Virus record (IMG/VR): IMGVR_UViG_3300006853_000005
Location: 1 to 51,168 of that record
Origin: a virus
Strand: one strand, 5' to 3'
Length of the DNA stretch: 51,168 bases
The notes beneath the pieces are model-generated. The model was given only the letters and a program-made list of their open reading frames with translations. It was not told the DNA's origin and did no database searches. Shown here one piece after another: positions 37,558-45,005 of this stretch (position 1 is the first letter of the stretch; each line of letters begins with the position of its first letter). The position numbers and the translations under genes were made by a program.

Positions 37558-37790
37558 ACACCACTGCTCGGAGCTGTCGGGCAAACACGTCGGGTCACGT
37601 GCTCTACCGATGGACGGACGGCGGGGGCAACGAGTGGGCGTGCGCTGCCTATGACCACGGGCCGTTCTGTCGCCTGTGCTCGTTGGTTGATCCGTCAATG
37701 GCTGCACAGCTCGCTGACGTCGAGGTCGGAGCAGCTGAGGTGTGGACTGAGGCAGACGGTGCTCTGACGTTCACGAAGGCAGAGTCATGA
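37554..37790 (+). CDS. Small Cys-containing unknown protein
   Basis: A 78-residue product from ATG 37554 (ATGA overlap). It has WACAAYDHGPFCRLCSLVDP in the middle, with several Cys/His that might bind metal, and an acidic end. No family recognised. Confidence 0.55.
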   Translation: MNTTARSCRANTSGHVLYRWTDGGGNEWACAAYDHGPFCRLCSLVDPSMAAQLADVEVGAAEVWTEADGALTFTKAES

Positions 37791-38119
37791 CCCCCGGTCT
37801 TGCTCGTGTCATGGAGTCTGCCCGTGGGGCGGTAGCGCTCGGACAGGCAGTCCCCGCCGACCACGCACGGGTCCTACTCGACGCCCTCCCTTCTGGTCCG
37901 GCTCATCCGCCGCACCTGCTGTTCGCCCTGTGGACGGACAACGAGACCGGCGAGCTGGTCCTGACCAACCAGCGGGGCGAGGTGTTCCACCTGCCCGCCG
38001 TCGAGTCCCCGCATCTGGCGGTCATGTTGGCCGACCACTGCGACGACAACGACGAGCGTTGGCACGTCCGGTCCGAGTGGGCCGACCTCGAAGACGACGA
38101 CGAGGAGGGCGAGCTGTGA
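37787..38119 (+). CDS. Unknown acidic protein, 110 residues
   Basis: ATG overlaps the previous stop. Helical start (LARVMESARGAVALGQAVP), strands (HLLFALWTDNETGELVLTN) and a highly acidic end (DLEDDDEEGEL). The acidic tail encodes the GAGGAGGG binding site of the next gene. No family recognised. Confidence 0.55.
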   Translation: MTPGLARVMESARGAVALGQAVPADHARVLLDALPSGPAHPPHLLFALWTDNETGELVLTNQRGEVFHLPAVESPHLAVMLADHCDDNDERWHVRSEWADLEDDDEEGEL

Positions 38120-38610
38120 TCCCGGTCTCGTTGGGTCTCGCTGTCGGTGTGGTCCTGGGTCTGCTGGTCGGGGCGAAGGCCCGTCGGACCTTGCGTCAGG
38201 AACGCAACGAGGCGGCGGCGCTGGTGGTGATGTTCAACAGCTCGGCGGTGTCCGATGACCGTGCCGAGGTCGGGCCGATCACCCCCGCCCGCGGGACCGT
38301 GGTCGGTGACGACCTCGACCCCGAACCGTTCATGGCCGACAGCGGCTACCGGGCGCCGATCTTCCGTCGCCCTGCGGGTTCTGGTCTGCACGTTTCGCGT
38401 GGCTGGCACGCCGACCCGTTCGCCCCGGGGTGCGGATGTGTTCTCGCTCACTGCGGGCTGGTCATCCCCCAGTCGGGATGCGCCCAGCACGACAACGGCA
38501 AGACGTTCCGCCTAGCCCACCGGGTTGAGGACTGTCCGGTCTACGCCGACCCGGTCGAGGACGACTCCTCTGATGGGCCCCGTACGGTCCCCGGAAAGGT
38601 CACGGACTGA
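38116..38610 (+). CDS. Membrane-anchored Cys/His protein
   Basis: A 164-residue product from GTG 38116. A membrane helix at the start (MIPVSLGLAVGVVLGLLVGA) is followed by a basic stretch (KARRTLRQERNE) and a soluble part with HADPFAPGCGCVLAHCGLVI, SGCAQHDN and EDCPVYAD. The metal-site-like cluster probably faces the cytoplasm. No family recognised. Confidence 0.55.
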   Translation: MIPVSLGLAVGVVLGLLVGAKARRTLRQERNEAAALVVMFNSSAVSDDRAEVGPITPARGTVVGDDLDPEPFMADSGYRAPIFRRPAGSGLHVSRGWHADPFAPGCGCVLAHCGLVIPQSGCAQHDNGKTFRLAHRVEDCPVYADPVEDDSSDGPRTVPGKVTD

Positions 38611-38978
38611 TGCGGGTCATCGTGTGCGGCTCCCGCACCTTCACCAACAAGCGGCTTCCGCACGCCCTGCTCGACGGCCTCCACGTCAGCACGCCAGATC
38701 GGCTCACTCTCATCGAGGGCGGGGCCAGAGGCGCCGATGAGATCGCCGCCCGCTGGGCCGCCACCACCCCGACCGTCGAACACCTGACCTTCTTCGCCGG
38801 GTGGGACGAGCACGGCAAGGCCGCGGGTCCGATCCGCAACCAGCAGATGCTCGACGAAGGGCGACCCGACCTCGTCATCGCCTTTGTCGACAAGCCCCTC
38901 GCCCAGTCGAAGGGCACCGCCGACATGGTCACCCGTGCCCGCAAGGCCAACGTGCCCACCTGGGTGGTCGAGCTGTGA
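38610..38978 (+). CDS. SLOG-domain protein (YspA/DUF2493-like)
   Basis: A 122-residue Rossmann-type protein: VIVCGSRTFTNKRLPHALL at the start, LIEGGARGADEIAARWAATT in the middle and GPIRNQQMLDEGRPDLVIAF later. These three glycine-containing motifs mark SLOG proteins, which bind nucleotides or nucleotide-derived signals. In phages this family is common and uncharacterised. ATG overlaps the previous stop by one base. A role in sensing or removing defence signals is possible but unproven. Confidence 0.78.
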   Translation: MRVIVCGSRTFTNKRLPHALLDGLHVSTPDRLTLIEGGARGADEIAARWAATTPTVEHLTFFAGWDEHGKAAGPIRNQQMLDEGRPDLVIAFVDKPLAQSKGTADMVTRARKANVPTWVVEL

Positions 38979-39202
38979 CGGTCCTCGCTGTGATCGCCGT
39001 GGCCCTCACCCTCACCGCCGCCGTTCTGGTGGCGGGGTGTGCGTGGCACCGGATCGATCAGCTCACCGTCGACTGCCGGCGGCTCACCCGGACCAACCAC
39101 CGCCAGGCCCGGACGATCGACCGGCTCGCCCGGCAGCTCGACCCCCACCGGCCCCGGCGCCGGGCGGGCTGCGCACGCAAGGAGAACGCACGTGGCCGAT
39201 GA
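38975..39202 (+). CDS. Small membrane or lipoprotein-like protein
   Basis: A 75-residue product from GTG 38975. The hydrophobic start (MTVLAVIAVALTLTAAVLVA) runs into VAGC, which resembles a lipobox, but no basic residues precede the helix, so a simple membrane anchor is as likely. The remainder is very basic (RLTRTNHRQARTIDRLARQL). Function unknown. Confidence 0.5.
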   Translation: MTVLAVIAVALTLTAAVLVAGCAWHRIDQLTVDCRRLTRTNHRQARTIDRLARQLDPHRPRRRAGCARKENARGR

Positions 39203-39449
39203 CCGCACCAAGAAAGACGGGGTGACCTACCCGACCCAGCTGGCCGCCGAAGCCATGGCCTCCCACGACAGCCACTCCTGGTCGACCCTCGCCCCCCGGG
39301 ACAAGCGGGCGTATCTCGACGCGGCCGTGGCCGTGTGCGAGGCGATCGTGGCCAGCGAAGAGGGCTGGCAGATCGTCCGTGTCGCCGACTCGTGGGCCAG
39401 TGACAACGGCGGGCATTGCATCCTCGCCGACGAGGTGTGGCGGCCATGA
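39192..39449 (+). CDS. Unknown protein, 85 residues
   Basis: GTG 39192 after AAGGAGAACG. Helical middle (THE region TLAPRDKRAYLDAAVAVCEA IVASEEGW in two parts: DKRAYLDAAVAVCEA and IVASEEGWQIV) and a C-terminal WASDNGGHCILADEV. Overlaps the upstream gene by 11 bases. No family recognised. Confidence 0.55.
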   Translation: MADDRTKKDGVTYPTQLAAEAMASHDSHSWSTLAPRDKRAYLDAAVAVCEAIVASEEGWQIVRVADSWASDNGGHCILADEVWRP

Positions 39450-39664
39450 CCGACCCGATGGAACGCCCGATGAACGCCTGGGTACGCCCCGGCCCGAGGG
39501 GCCGCTGGCACCAGGCCGAGCAGGACACCCGCACCGACACGGCGGTCCTGTGCTGCTCCGGACAGACCGTGAGAACCACCCGGGCCGAGGTCATGGACTA
39601 CCGGTGGCGACCGTCGTCGGGCCAGTGCTACCACCCGCCCTGCAATCGGGAGGTCGGGCCATGA
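39446..39664 (+). CDS. Small Cys-containing protein, 72 residues
   Basis: ATG 39446 overlaps the previous stop (ATGA). Contains TAVLCCSGQTVRTTRAEV and SGQCYHPPCNRE, a C-C-C-H-C arrangement that might bind zinc. Ends overlapping the next ATG. No family recognised. Confidence 0.5.
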   Translation: MTDPMERPMNAWVRPGPRGRWHQAEQDTRTDTAVLCCSGQTVRTTRAEVMDYRWRPSSGQCYHPPCNREVGP

Positions 39665-39867
39665 CCGACCCGGTCCACGACGCCGCCCAAGCACTCCTCG
39701 ACGCCGTCAGCCCGCCTGGGCAGCCCCACGGTGTTTGCGCCGCCTGCAAGCGGGCGTTCATCGAGAACCATGCGCCGGACTGCGCGTGGGAGGCCCTGCG
39801 TGAGGCCCTGGGCACCCGTGTGCGTGTCGTCCGGGCCATCGACCAGGAGGAACCGTGGCCACACTGA
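39661..39867 (+). CDS. Small zinc-knuckle-like protein, 68 residues
   Basis: ATG 39661 (ATGA overlap). A CAACKRAFIENHAPDC segment in the middle gives C-C-H-C spacing typical of a zinc knuckle, followed by helix (WEALREALGTRVRVVRAI). No family recognised. Confidence 0.55.
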   Translation: MTDPVHDAAQALLDAVSPPGQPHGVCAACKRAFIENHAPDCAWEALREALGTRVRVVRAIDQEEPWPH

Positions 39868-40241
39868 CGCCCCCGACGGGCTGGCGCTTCGCCTGGCTCG
39901 ATGAGATCCCCGATGGCGCAGCTTTCCGCTTCCACGCTGAGGACAAGGACCGGGCCGCCGAAGACCGAAAGGCCCAGCGTCCCCACAGCCTGGTGATCAT
40001 CCCCTTGCCGTGCCCCACGTGCGGCGGGACTGGCCGGGCCACCGACCAGCCGAATGAGGACCTCCTTGATGCCGAGCGCATCGAAGGCACAGTCCTCGAC
40101 GCAGTGCACAAGGTCGACGGGACGTGCGAGCTGGTCATCGAAGTCCCTGAGGCCGAGTATGGCGATCACCTCGGCATGCCCGTAGCCGTGCTGCCCATGG
40201 TGGCGGCCGACCAGCCGACGGAGGTGGCCGGCGATGGCTGA
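39855..40241 (+). CDS. Unknown protein with DnaJ-like Cys motif
   Basis: A 128-residue product, GTG 39855, overlapping the gene upstream by 13 bases. It contains PCPTCGGTGRATDQP, one repeat of the DnaJ-type zinc motif, in a mostly acidic protein with strands (DGTCELVIEVPEAEYG). Only one such repeat, so no chaperone function is implied. Confidence 0.55.
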   Translation: MATLTPPTGWRFAWLDEIPDGAAFRFHAEDKDRAAEDRKAQRPHSLVIIPLPCPTCGGTGRATDQPNEDLLDAERIEGTVLDAVHKVDGTCELVIEVPEAEYGDHLGMPVAVLPMVAADQPTEVAGDG

Positions 40242-40485
40242 CCGCACGCTGGACAAGCGGCTCGCCGAGCTGGCCGAGCTGCCCGAGGACTGGAACGGCT
40301 ACGGCGCCAAGCGCATCACCCCTGAGGCCATCGACACGGCCGAGCGGCTGATCTTCACACCGATGTCGCAGGGCGGATTGCAGATCGAGCTGCACGTCAA
40401 GGGTGCCAGCGTCGAGGTTGAGGTTGGCGCCGACGGTCGCATCCTCTGCTGCGACTTCGACGTGCGGGGAGGTGGCCGGCGATGA
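40234..40485 (+). CDS. Unknown protein, 83 residues
   Basis: ATG 40234 with GAGGTGGCC upstream. Begins DKRLAELAELPEDWNGYGAK, a stretch that occurs in small phage and plasmid proteins (W-N-G-Y-G), then strands (LQIELHVKGASVEVEVGADG). Ends overlapping the next start. No function known. Confidence 0.6.
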   Translation: MADRTLDKRLAELAELPEDWNGYGAKRITPEAIDTAERLIFTPMSQGGLQIELHVKGASVEVEVGADGRILCCDFDVRGGGRR

Positions 40486-40730
40486 GTGACCCCGTGACCA
40501 AACGCGAGCGGCGAGCGATGGACCTCAGCCCCGGAGGATGGGGCCAGGTCGGCGCCGCCACCATGACCCGCTACTCCAAACCGGCCCGCAGCTCGAGCCG
40601 CCGCCGCTGCCCGTGGTGCCACCGTCGGGCGACGCACGTGGGCATGGCCAACGGCGTGGCCCTGACGTCCGGGTGCGAGTGGCACGTGGCCGTCTGGGTG
40701 CGTGTCGGTTGGGTGGCCGGCGATGAGTGA
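40482..40730 (+). CDS. Small basic zinc-knuckle-like protein
   Basis: An 82-residue basic product (SSSRRRCPWCHRRATHVGMA) with a C-x2-C-x6-H segment and a later CEWH, likely binding one zinc and nucleic acid. ATG overlaps the previous stop; end overlaps the next gene by eight bases. No family recognised. Confidence 0.55.
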   Translation: MSDPVTKRERRAMDLSPGGWGQVGAATMTRYSKPARSSSRRRCPWCHRRATHVGMANGVALTSGCEWHVAVWVRVGWVAGDE

Positions 40731-40929
40731 CCGCACCGACAGCCGAGCCATCTCCCGGGCGTCGAACGACCTGAACAACGACGTGCAGCTCATGGCGGCC
40801 CGCTTCGACCAGGCGCTCGACCTGCTGGAGCAGTGGATGCTCACGTACCTCGACGACCAGTTCTTGGTGATCAGCACCCGGTCGTTGCTGACCCGTGGTG
40901 GGCGGGAGGTGGCCGATGGCCAGCCCTGA
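40723..40929 (+). CDS. Small helical protein, 68 residues
   Basis: ATG 40723 inside the end of the previous gene. The product is helical (AISRASNDLNNDVQLMAARF; ALDLLEQWMLTYLDDQFLVI). No family recognised. The final codons provide GGGAGGTGG for the next gene. Confidence 0.55.
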   Translation: MSDRTDSRAISRASNDLNNDVQLMAARFDQALDLLEQWMLTYLDDQFLVISTRSLLTRGGREVADGQP

Positions 40930-41200
40930 GCCGAGCCGCACAGCGATCGCCGTCAGTCTCTTCGATGGAGCCGAGAGCCCCGAGGCACTGAACGCAGAGA
41001 TGGCGGAATACGTGTCGGACCTCATCGTCAAGCAACTGGGACTCACCATGCACCTCGCTCCCCAGAGCCGCGATGAGGACGGCGAGGTCTGGTGCTGCTC
41101 ATGCCACAGCCGCGACGGCCTCGCACTCGTTGCGCCCGGCTGGGGCGGCGTCTACGCCTGCCGCGACTGCCACCCCCGAGCAGCGAGGCCCACACGATGA
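40916..41200 (+). CDS. Zinc-ribbon protein, 94 residues
   Basis: ATG 40916 after GGGAGGTGGCC. First half helical (ALNAEMAEYVSDLIVKQLGL), second half a two-knuckle ribbon (EVWCCSCHSRDGLALVAPGW then YACRDCHPRA). Zinc ribbon suggests binding to nucleic acid. Ends overlapping the next ATG. Confidence 0.6.
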   Translation: MASPEPSRTAIAVSLFDGAESPEALNAEMAEYVSDLIVKQLGLTMHLAPQSRDEDGEVWCCSCHSRDGLALVAPGWGGVYACRDCHPRAARPTR

Positions 41201-41520
41201 CCTGCACGGCCGCGGACTGCACCCGACCCCCGCGCACCCATGGGCTGTGCGCGGCGCACCGCTGGCGGCAACGGACATGGGGTGACGCGATGGCCGAACG
41301 CCCCCTGCGGCCAGGTAACCCGCCCGGCCTCGACCCCACGCCAGCGCTCGCCCATGTCAGAGACGAGTCGTCAGCGACGATCGCCCGCATCTTCGCAGTC
41401 AGCTCAACGACAGTCCGATGCTGGCGCACGGGCCGACGACTCGTCTCCCGGAGCCTCGCCGATCGCATGGCCATCACGCTCGGGCTCCACCCGTCGAACC
41501 TGTGGCCAGAGGAGTGGTGA
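41197..41520 (+). CDS. Zinc-knuckle plus helix-turn-helix regulator
   Basis: A 107-residue protein. N-terminal Cys/His knuckle (CTAADCTRPPRTHGLCAAH), then an XRE-like helix-turn-helix: SSATIARIFAVSSTTVRCWR and TGRRLVSRSLADRMAITLG, ending HPSNLWPEEW. Its stop shares a base with the ATG of the serine recombinase, so the two are coupled; it could regulate the recombinase or act as a directionality factor. That link is inference from position. Confidence 0.65.
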   Translation: MTCTAADCTRPPRTHGLCAAHRWRQRTWGDAMAERPLRPGNPPGLDPTPALAHVRDESSATIARIFAVSSTTVRCWRTGRRLVSRSLADRMAITLGLHPSNLWPEEW

Positions 41521-42809
41521 TGACCACCTCGGTCCGCCGCTGTGTGCTCTACGCCCGGCTCAGCGTCACCAAGGAAGAGTCCGTCTCGATCGACCGTCAG
41601 CTCGACGCCTGCCGACGCTACGCCGAGAGCCGCGGTTGGGAGATCATCGGCAAGTTCGTCGACGATGGCGTGTCCGCGACCGCCAACCGGCCGGAGGACC
41701 GCCGCGGCTGGGCGGCCCTCCTCGCCACGAGCGGGTTCGACGCCGTGGTCATCTGGAAGGTGGATCGGCTCGCTCGGCGGGTGCTCGATTTCCTGCACGT
41801 CGACGAGGTGTTGCAGGCCCGGGGTGCTGGGCTGGTCGCGGTCGAGGACCCGATCGACATGACAACCCCGATGGGCCGGGCCTTCGCAACGATCCTCGCC
41901 GTGTTCGGGGAGATGGAAGCCGCGGCGATCTCGGCCCGCATCCGTGCGGCCCGGGCGCACCTGCTCAAAGAGGGCCGCTGGGTGGGCGGCGGGATCCCCT
42001 ACGGCTACCAGTCGGCCCCCAACCCCGACGGCCCCGGCCACATCCTGGTCAAAGACCCGAAGCGCGCGCCGTGGCTCACGGAAGCGGTTGGGATGGCCAT
42101 GGCCGGTTCCACGGTCAACGGGATCACCCGCTGGCTAGACGCCCAAGGGGCGCCGCTTCCTGCGGGCCCGAACGCGCGGCGGAGGTCAGGCAGCGTGACC
42201 TGGAACCGACAGACCGTCGACGGGCTCCTGCGCAACCCGATCCTCGCTGGCATGACACCCCGCAACCCTGGGCGGAAGCGAAGCGCCAAACGAGCTGACC
42301 CATCAGCGGTCGTTCGCGACGAGGCCGGCAACCCGGTGATCGACGAGTCGCTGGCGATCCTCACCAGTGACGAGTTCGCTGCGTTGCAGCACATCCTCGA
42401 TTCCCGTGCCACTCCTCAGGCCCGGAAGCGAAGCGAAAGGGAGAAGACGAGCCCGTTGCTCTCTCGCGTCGCCCGCTGTGACGACTGCGCCGTGTACATG
42501 TGTCGTGGGACGAACCAGAAGCGCCCTGTCCTCTACTGCCCTCGCTGCAGACAGACCATCGGTCGCGAACGCCTCGACGCGTACCTGATCCGGCGGCTCC
42601 TGCGCGAGCGCGGAGGCCAACCACTAGGGGCGACCACGGTCCGCGACCACTGGCGTGTCGCCGGCACCGACGACCTCGCTCGCCGAGAGGTGCTCGTCAG
42701 TCAGATCGCCAGCCTCCGCATCCGCCGCGGTTTGGTCGGCCGGGCCTTCGACAAGACCCGGGTCCTGCTCACCTGGGCCCCGTTCTCATCAGCCGAGGAG
42801 GCAGCGTGA
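41520..42809 (+). CDS. Large serine recombinase
   Basis: A 429-residue site-specific recombinase. Resolvase domain with nucleophile S15 in LYARLSVTKEESVSIDRQLD, the VVIWKVDRLARRVLDF segment and the GEMEAAAISARIR helix. Recombinase domain begins VGGGIPYGYQSAPNPDG. A zinc ribbon follows (RCDDCAVYMCRGTNQ with LYCPRCRQ). All standard parts are present, though the total is at the short end for this class and the C-terminal coiled-coil part is brief. GAGGAG precedes the ATG. It is unrelated to the tyrosine integrase at 28648. Confidence 0.9.
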   Translation: MTTSVRRCVLYARLSVTKEESVSIDRQLDACRRYAESRGWEIIGKFVDDGVSATANRPEDRRGWAALLATSGFDAVVIWKVDRLARRVLDFLHVDEVLQARGAGLVAVEDPIDMTTPMGRAFATILAVFGEMEAAAISARIRAARAHLLKEGRWVGGGIPYGYQSAPNPDGPGHILVKDPKRAPWLTEAVGMAMAGSTVNGITRWLDAQGAPLPAGPNARRRSGSVTWNRQTVDGLLRNPILAGMTPRNPGRKRSAKRADPSAVVRDEAGNPVIDESLAILTSDEFAALQHILDSRATPQARKRSEREKTSPLLSRVARCDDCAVYMCRGTNQKRPVLYCPRCRQTIGRERLDAYLIRRLLRERGGQPLGATTVRDHWRVAGTDDLARREVLVSQIASLRIRRGLVGRAFDKTRVLLTWAPFSSAEEAA

Positions 42810-42938
42810 GCGCCACCCAGCCGGTACCCGGCCCCACCTCCCGGTGCCAGCGACATCGAGCACGAACCGATGACCGACGCCGAGCAGACCGCCATCTACG
42901 GGACGGTCATCACCGAGGGAGAGCCCGATGCCTGCTGA
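42806..42938 (+). pseudogene. Short gene apparently shifted by one base
   Basis: GTG 42806 overlaps the recombinase stop (GTGA) after GAGGAGG, and the start MSATQPVPGPTS looks like a real protein. Near CTCCC at 42838-42842 the frame turns Arg-rich (RCQRHRARTDDRRRADRHLR), while the next frame reads GASDIEHEPMTDAEQTAIYG and stops at TGA 42936-42938, just inside the next gene. Skipping one C gives an acidic protein of about 43 residues. Alternatively only the internal ATG 42870 is used (22 residues), or the stretch is an attachment site for the serine recombinase. Confidence 0.4.
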
Positions 42939-43371
42939 CCCGCTCGTCGCCTACTGCGTGATCACCCTCGTCGGCCTGCTGCTCACCGCCGCGATCGCCT
43001 ACGACCGGCCCGCCCGCCCCACACCCCGCATCGTCGGCCGACCACGGACCACCTGGTCAGGCAGGTCGAGCAGCATCGACACGACACCCCGGCCCGCGTG
43101 GCTCGACCGCCCCGACGACACCGTGACCTGGACCTACCGGGCAGGACAGGGAGACCCGCGACGAATGCGACGCCTCCGCACATACAACGCGTTCGCCGGG
43201 ACCACCTTCGGTGACCCCCCGCCGGCCGTGTTCGCCCGCCAAGCCCGACCGACCCTCACCGGCTCGGTCGCCGCAGCGTGGGACCAGTGGCACCACCGCA
43301 CCACCTGGCACGCCACCACCCCCGTCGTCCTACCCCCCGTCGACCCCGACCCCATCGAGGTGGCCGCGTGA
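42928..43371 (+). CDS. Membrane-anchored unknown protein
   Basis: A 147-residue protein from ATG 42928 with GGGAGAG upstream. Residues 5-25 form a membrane helix (LVAYCVITLVGLLLTAAIAY). The rest is polar, Pro/Arg-rich and Trp-containing (DTVTWTYRAGQGDPRRMRRL; AAAWDQWHHRTTWHATTPVV). No family recognised. Confidence 0.6.
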   Translation: MPADPLVAYCVITLVGLLLTAAIAYDRPARPTPRIVGRPRTTWSGRSSSIDTTPRPAWLDRPDDTVTWTYRAGQGDPRRMRRLRTYNAFAGTTFGDPPPAVFARQARPTLTGSVAAAWDQWHHRTTWHATTPVVLPPVDPDPIEVAA

Positions 43372-43571
43372 CCAAGCACCTCAACGACCGCGACCGGTCA
43401 CGCCACTGCGACGTGTGCGTCTGCGACACCCCCCGCTTCACCGGGCCCTGCAACTGCGACCAGAAACGCCACGCCCCCGGCGAATGCCGCGCCTGCCACC
43501 GCCCCTACGGGCCCACCTTCACCCACATCCGTGACGCCTGGCGGGCCCGGCTCCTCCAGGAGGTGTCGTGA
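43368..43571 (+). CDS. Cys-rich zinc-binding-like protein, 67 residues
   Basis: GTG 43368 overlaps the previous stop. Three Cys clusters: HCDVCVCDTP, GPCNCDQKRHAPGECRACHR, giving up to seven Cys and two His, enough for two zinc sites. Basic end. Probably binds nucleic acid. No family recognised. Confidence 0.55.
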   Translation: MTKHLNDRDRSRHCDVCVCDTPRFTGPCNCDQKRHAPGECRACHRPYGPTFTHIRDAWRARLLQEVS

Positions 43572-43984
43572 TGCCCCAGCGAATCCAGCTCCGTCGCACC
43601 AAGGGATGGCGCAAGCCCAAGGACTCCATCATCGTCGCCCGCCCAAGTCGATGGGGCAACTGGTACGTCGTCGGCACCGCCAGCGAGTACCGCCACGGCA
43701 AATACGGCCTCGGCGATGACCTCATGGTCTGGACCGTCGACAAGTGGGGCCACCGCGACGGCAACCGCTGGGCCGGGTTCACCGACCGGCTGGAGGCCGT
43801 GACCTTCGCCGTCGACCTGTACCGCCGGTCCCTGGAGGCGACCTACGTGGACGTCGACGGGCCGCTCAACCGGGAGTTCTACCTCGGCGAGTTGACCGGG
43901 CACGACCTCGCCTGCTGGTGCCCGCTCGACCAGCCTTGCCACGCCGACGTCCTCCTCGACCTCGCCAACCGGGAGGCGCAGTGA
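43571..43984 (+). CDS. DUF4326-like protein
   Basis: A 137-residue product (ATG 43571; GTG 43568 also possible). It starts MPQRIQLRRTKGWRKPKDSI then VARPSRWGNWYVVG, and ends LACWCPLDQPCHADVLLDLA. The R-P-S-x-W-G-N start and the CWC-x4-QPCHAD end are the marks of DUF4326, a domain common in phages and of unknown activity. Ends overlapping the next GTG. Confidence 0.75.
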   Translation: MPQRIQLRRTKGWRKPKDSIIVARPSRWGNWYVVGTASEYRHGKYGLGDDLMVWTVDKWGHRDGNRWAGFTDRLEAVTFAVDLYRRSLEATYVDVDGPLNREFYLGELTGHDLACWCPLDQPCHADVLLDLANREAQ

Positions 43985-44346
43985 ACGACGTCGACACGGT
44001 CCTCGACGCCCTCCGCACCCACGCCAACGGAGGCACCCCCACACCCCGCCTCGTCGCCGCGTGGGCCGCCGACCTCATCGACCACTACCGCACCGCCACA
44101 CCCGACGACCAGATCTGCGGGTGCGGTGACGGGCTCTCCGCCCGCCAGAACGCCCGCTGCGCCAACTGCCAACTCACCGACCGGACGAACCTCGAGGTCC
44201 ACTACGAGGCCATGCGCTCGGTCGCCCGCCGCTACCGGGGCGGGTGGTCGATCGTCGAGGGGGAGTGGTGGCTCGCGTTCGACGTCGACCCCGAACCCAT
44301 CACCCCCGCTGAGCGTCGCGCTCTCGACGACCTGGGGCCGGCATGA
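43981..44346 (+). CDS. Unknown protein with zinc-ribbon-like centre
   Basis: A 121-residue protein, GTG 43981. N-terminal helix (VDTVLDALRTHANGGT), a Cys group (ICGCGDGLSARQNARCANC) that resembles a zinc ribbon, then a basic and Trp-rich part (RRYRGGWSIVEGEWWLAFD). Coupled to the sigma-like gene that follows. No family recognised. Confidence 0.55.
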   Translation: MNDVDTVLDALRTHANGGTPTPRLVAAWAADLIDHYRTATPDDQICGCGDGLSARQNARCANCQLTDRTNLEVHYEAMRSVARRYRGGWSIVEGEWWLAFDVDPEPITPAERRALDDLGPA

Positions 44347-45005
44347 CCATCGGCTCCAGCACCCAGCAGTACGGCTCCAGCGTCCTACGCACCCAGGGAC
44401 GCGGCCACGACGGCATCGAGCCACGTGCCCTCGCTCTGCGGTTCATGGCCCACGACGGACACCTCGGTGCCTCCGACCACGACGACGTCCTCTCCGACGC
44501 CATGTACGGCATCGCCCGGGCCATCGCGACCTGGGAGCCCCGGGAGGACGGCGTAGCGCTGACCACCTGGTGCTGGTGGACCATGCGCTCGACCGTCAGC
44601 CATGGCCGACGCCACCGCTCCCGCTTCACCCGGGAGGACCCGATCGACTGGGCACTCGCTCCGGGCGAGTGGCACCCGGAACTGATCGACCCCGGTTACA
44701 AGCGGGTCGAGGACCGGGTCACCCTCCAGCGTTGGGCCGACATGGCACACCTGACCGACGCCCAGGCCGACGTGCTCGGGTGGCTTGCTGTATACGGCGG
44801 CCAGCATGGCACCGCTCCCGGCGGGCACAGCGTCCCCAACCCCACCCGAGGCCGCGGGTCTCTCGGGGTGTCGGCTATCGCCCGGCTGCGGCGCGTTGCC
44901 GTCACCGGGAAGCCGTTCGTCCGTTGGGGCTCCACCGCGGAGACCGCCGGGGTGCCTCGCCCCGATGATCGTCCCGAGGCCGTCCGCAGGGTCGTGGACC
45001 CATGA
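44343..45005 (+). CDS. Sigma-70-like transcription factor
   Basis: A 220-residue protein. Residues 44-92 match sigma region 2: DHDDVLSDAMYGIARAIATW then GVALTTWCWWTMRSTVSHGR, the D-x-x-x-E/D-G-x-x-G-L/I-x-x-A and A-x-x-W-I pattern of core-binding helices. Residues 140-195 have HLTDAQADVLGWLAVYG and SLGVSAIARLRRVA, consistent with a helix-turn-helix of region 4. It would turn host RNA polymerase to phage promoters, probably late ones. Divergent from known sigmas, so a replication or other DNA-binding role remains possible. Confidence 0.65.
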   Translation: MTIGSSTQQYGSSVLRTQGRGHDGIEPRALALRFMAHDGHLGASDHDDVLSDAMYGIARAIATWEPREDGVALTTWCWWTMRSTVSHGRRHRSRFTREDPIDWALAPGEWHPELIDPGYKRVEDRVTLQRWADMAHLTDAQADVLGWLAVYGGQHGTAPGGHSVPNPTRGRGSLGVSAIARLRRVAVTGKPFVRWGSTAETAGVPRPDDRPEAVRRVVDP

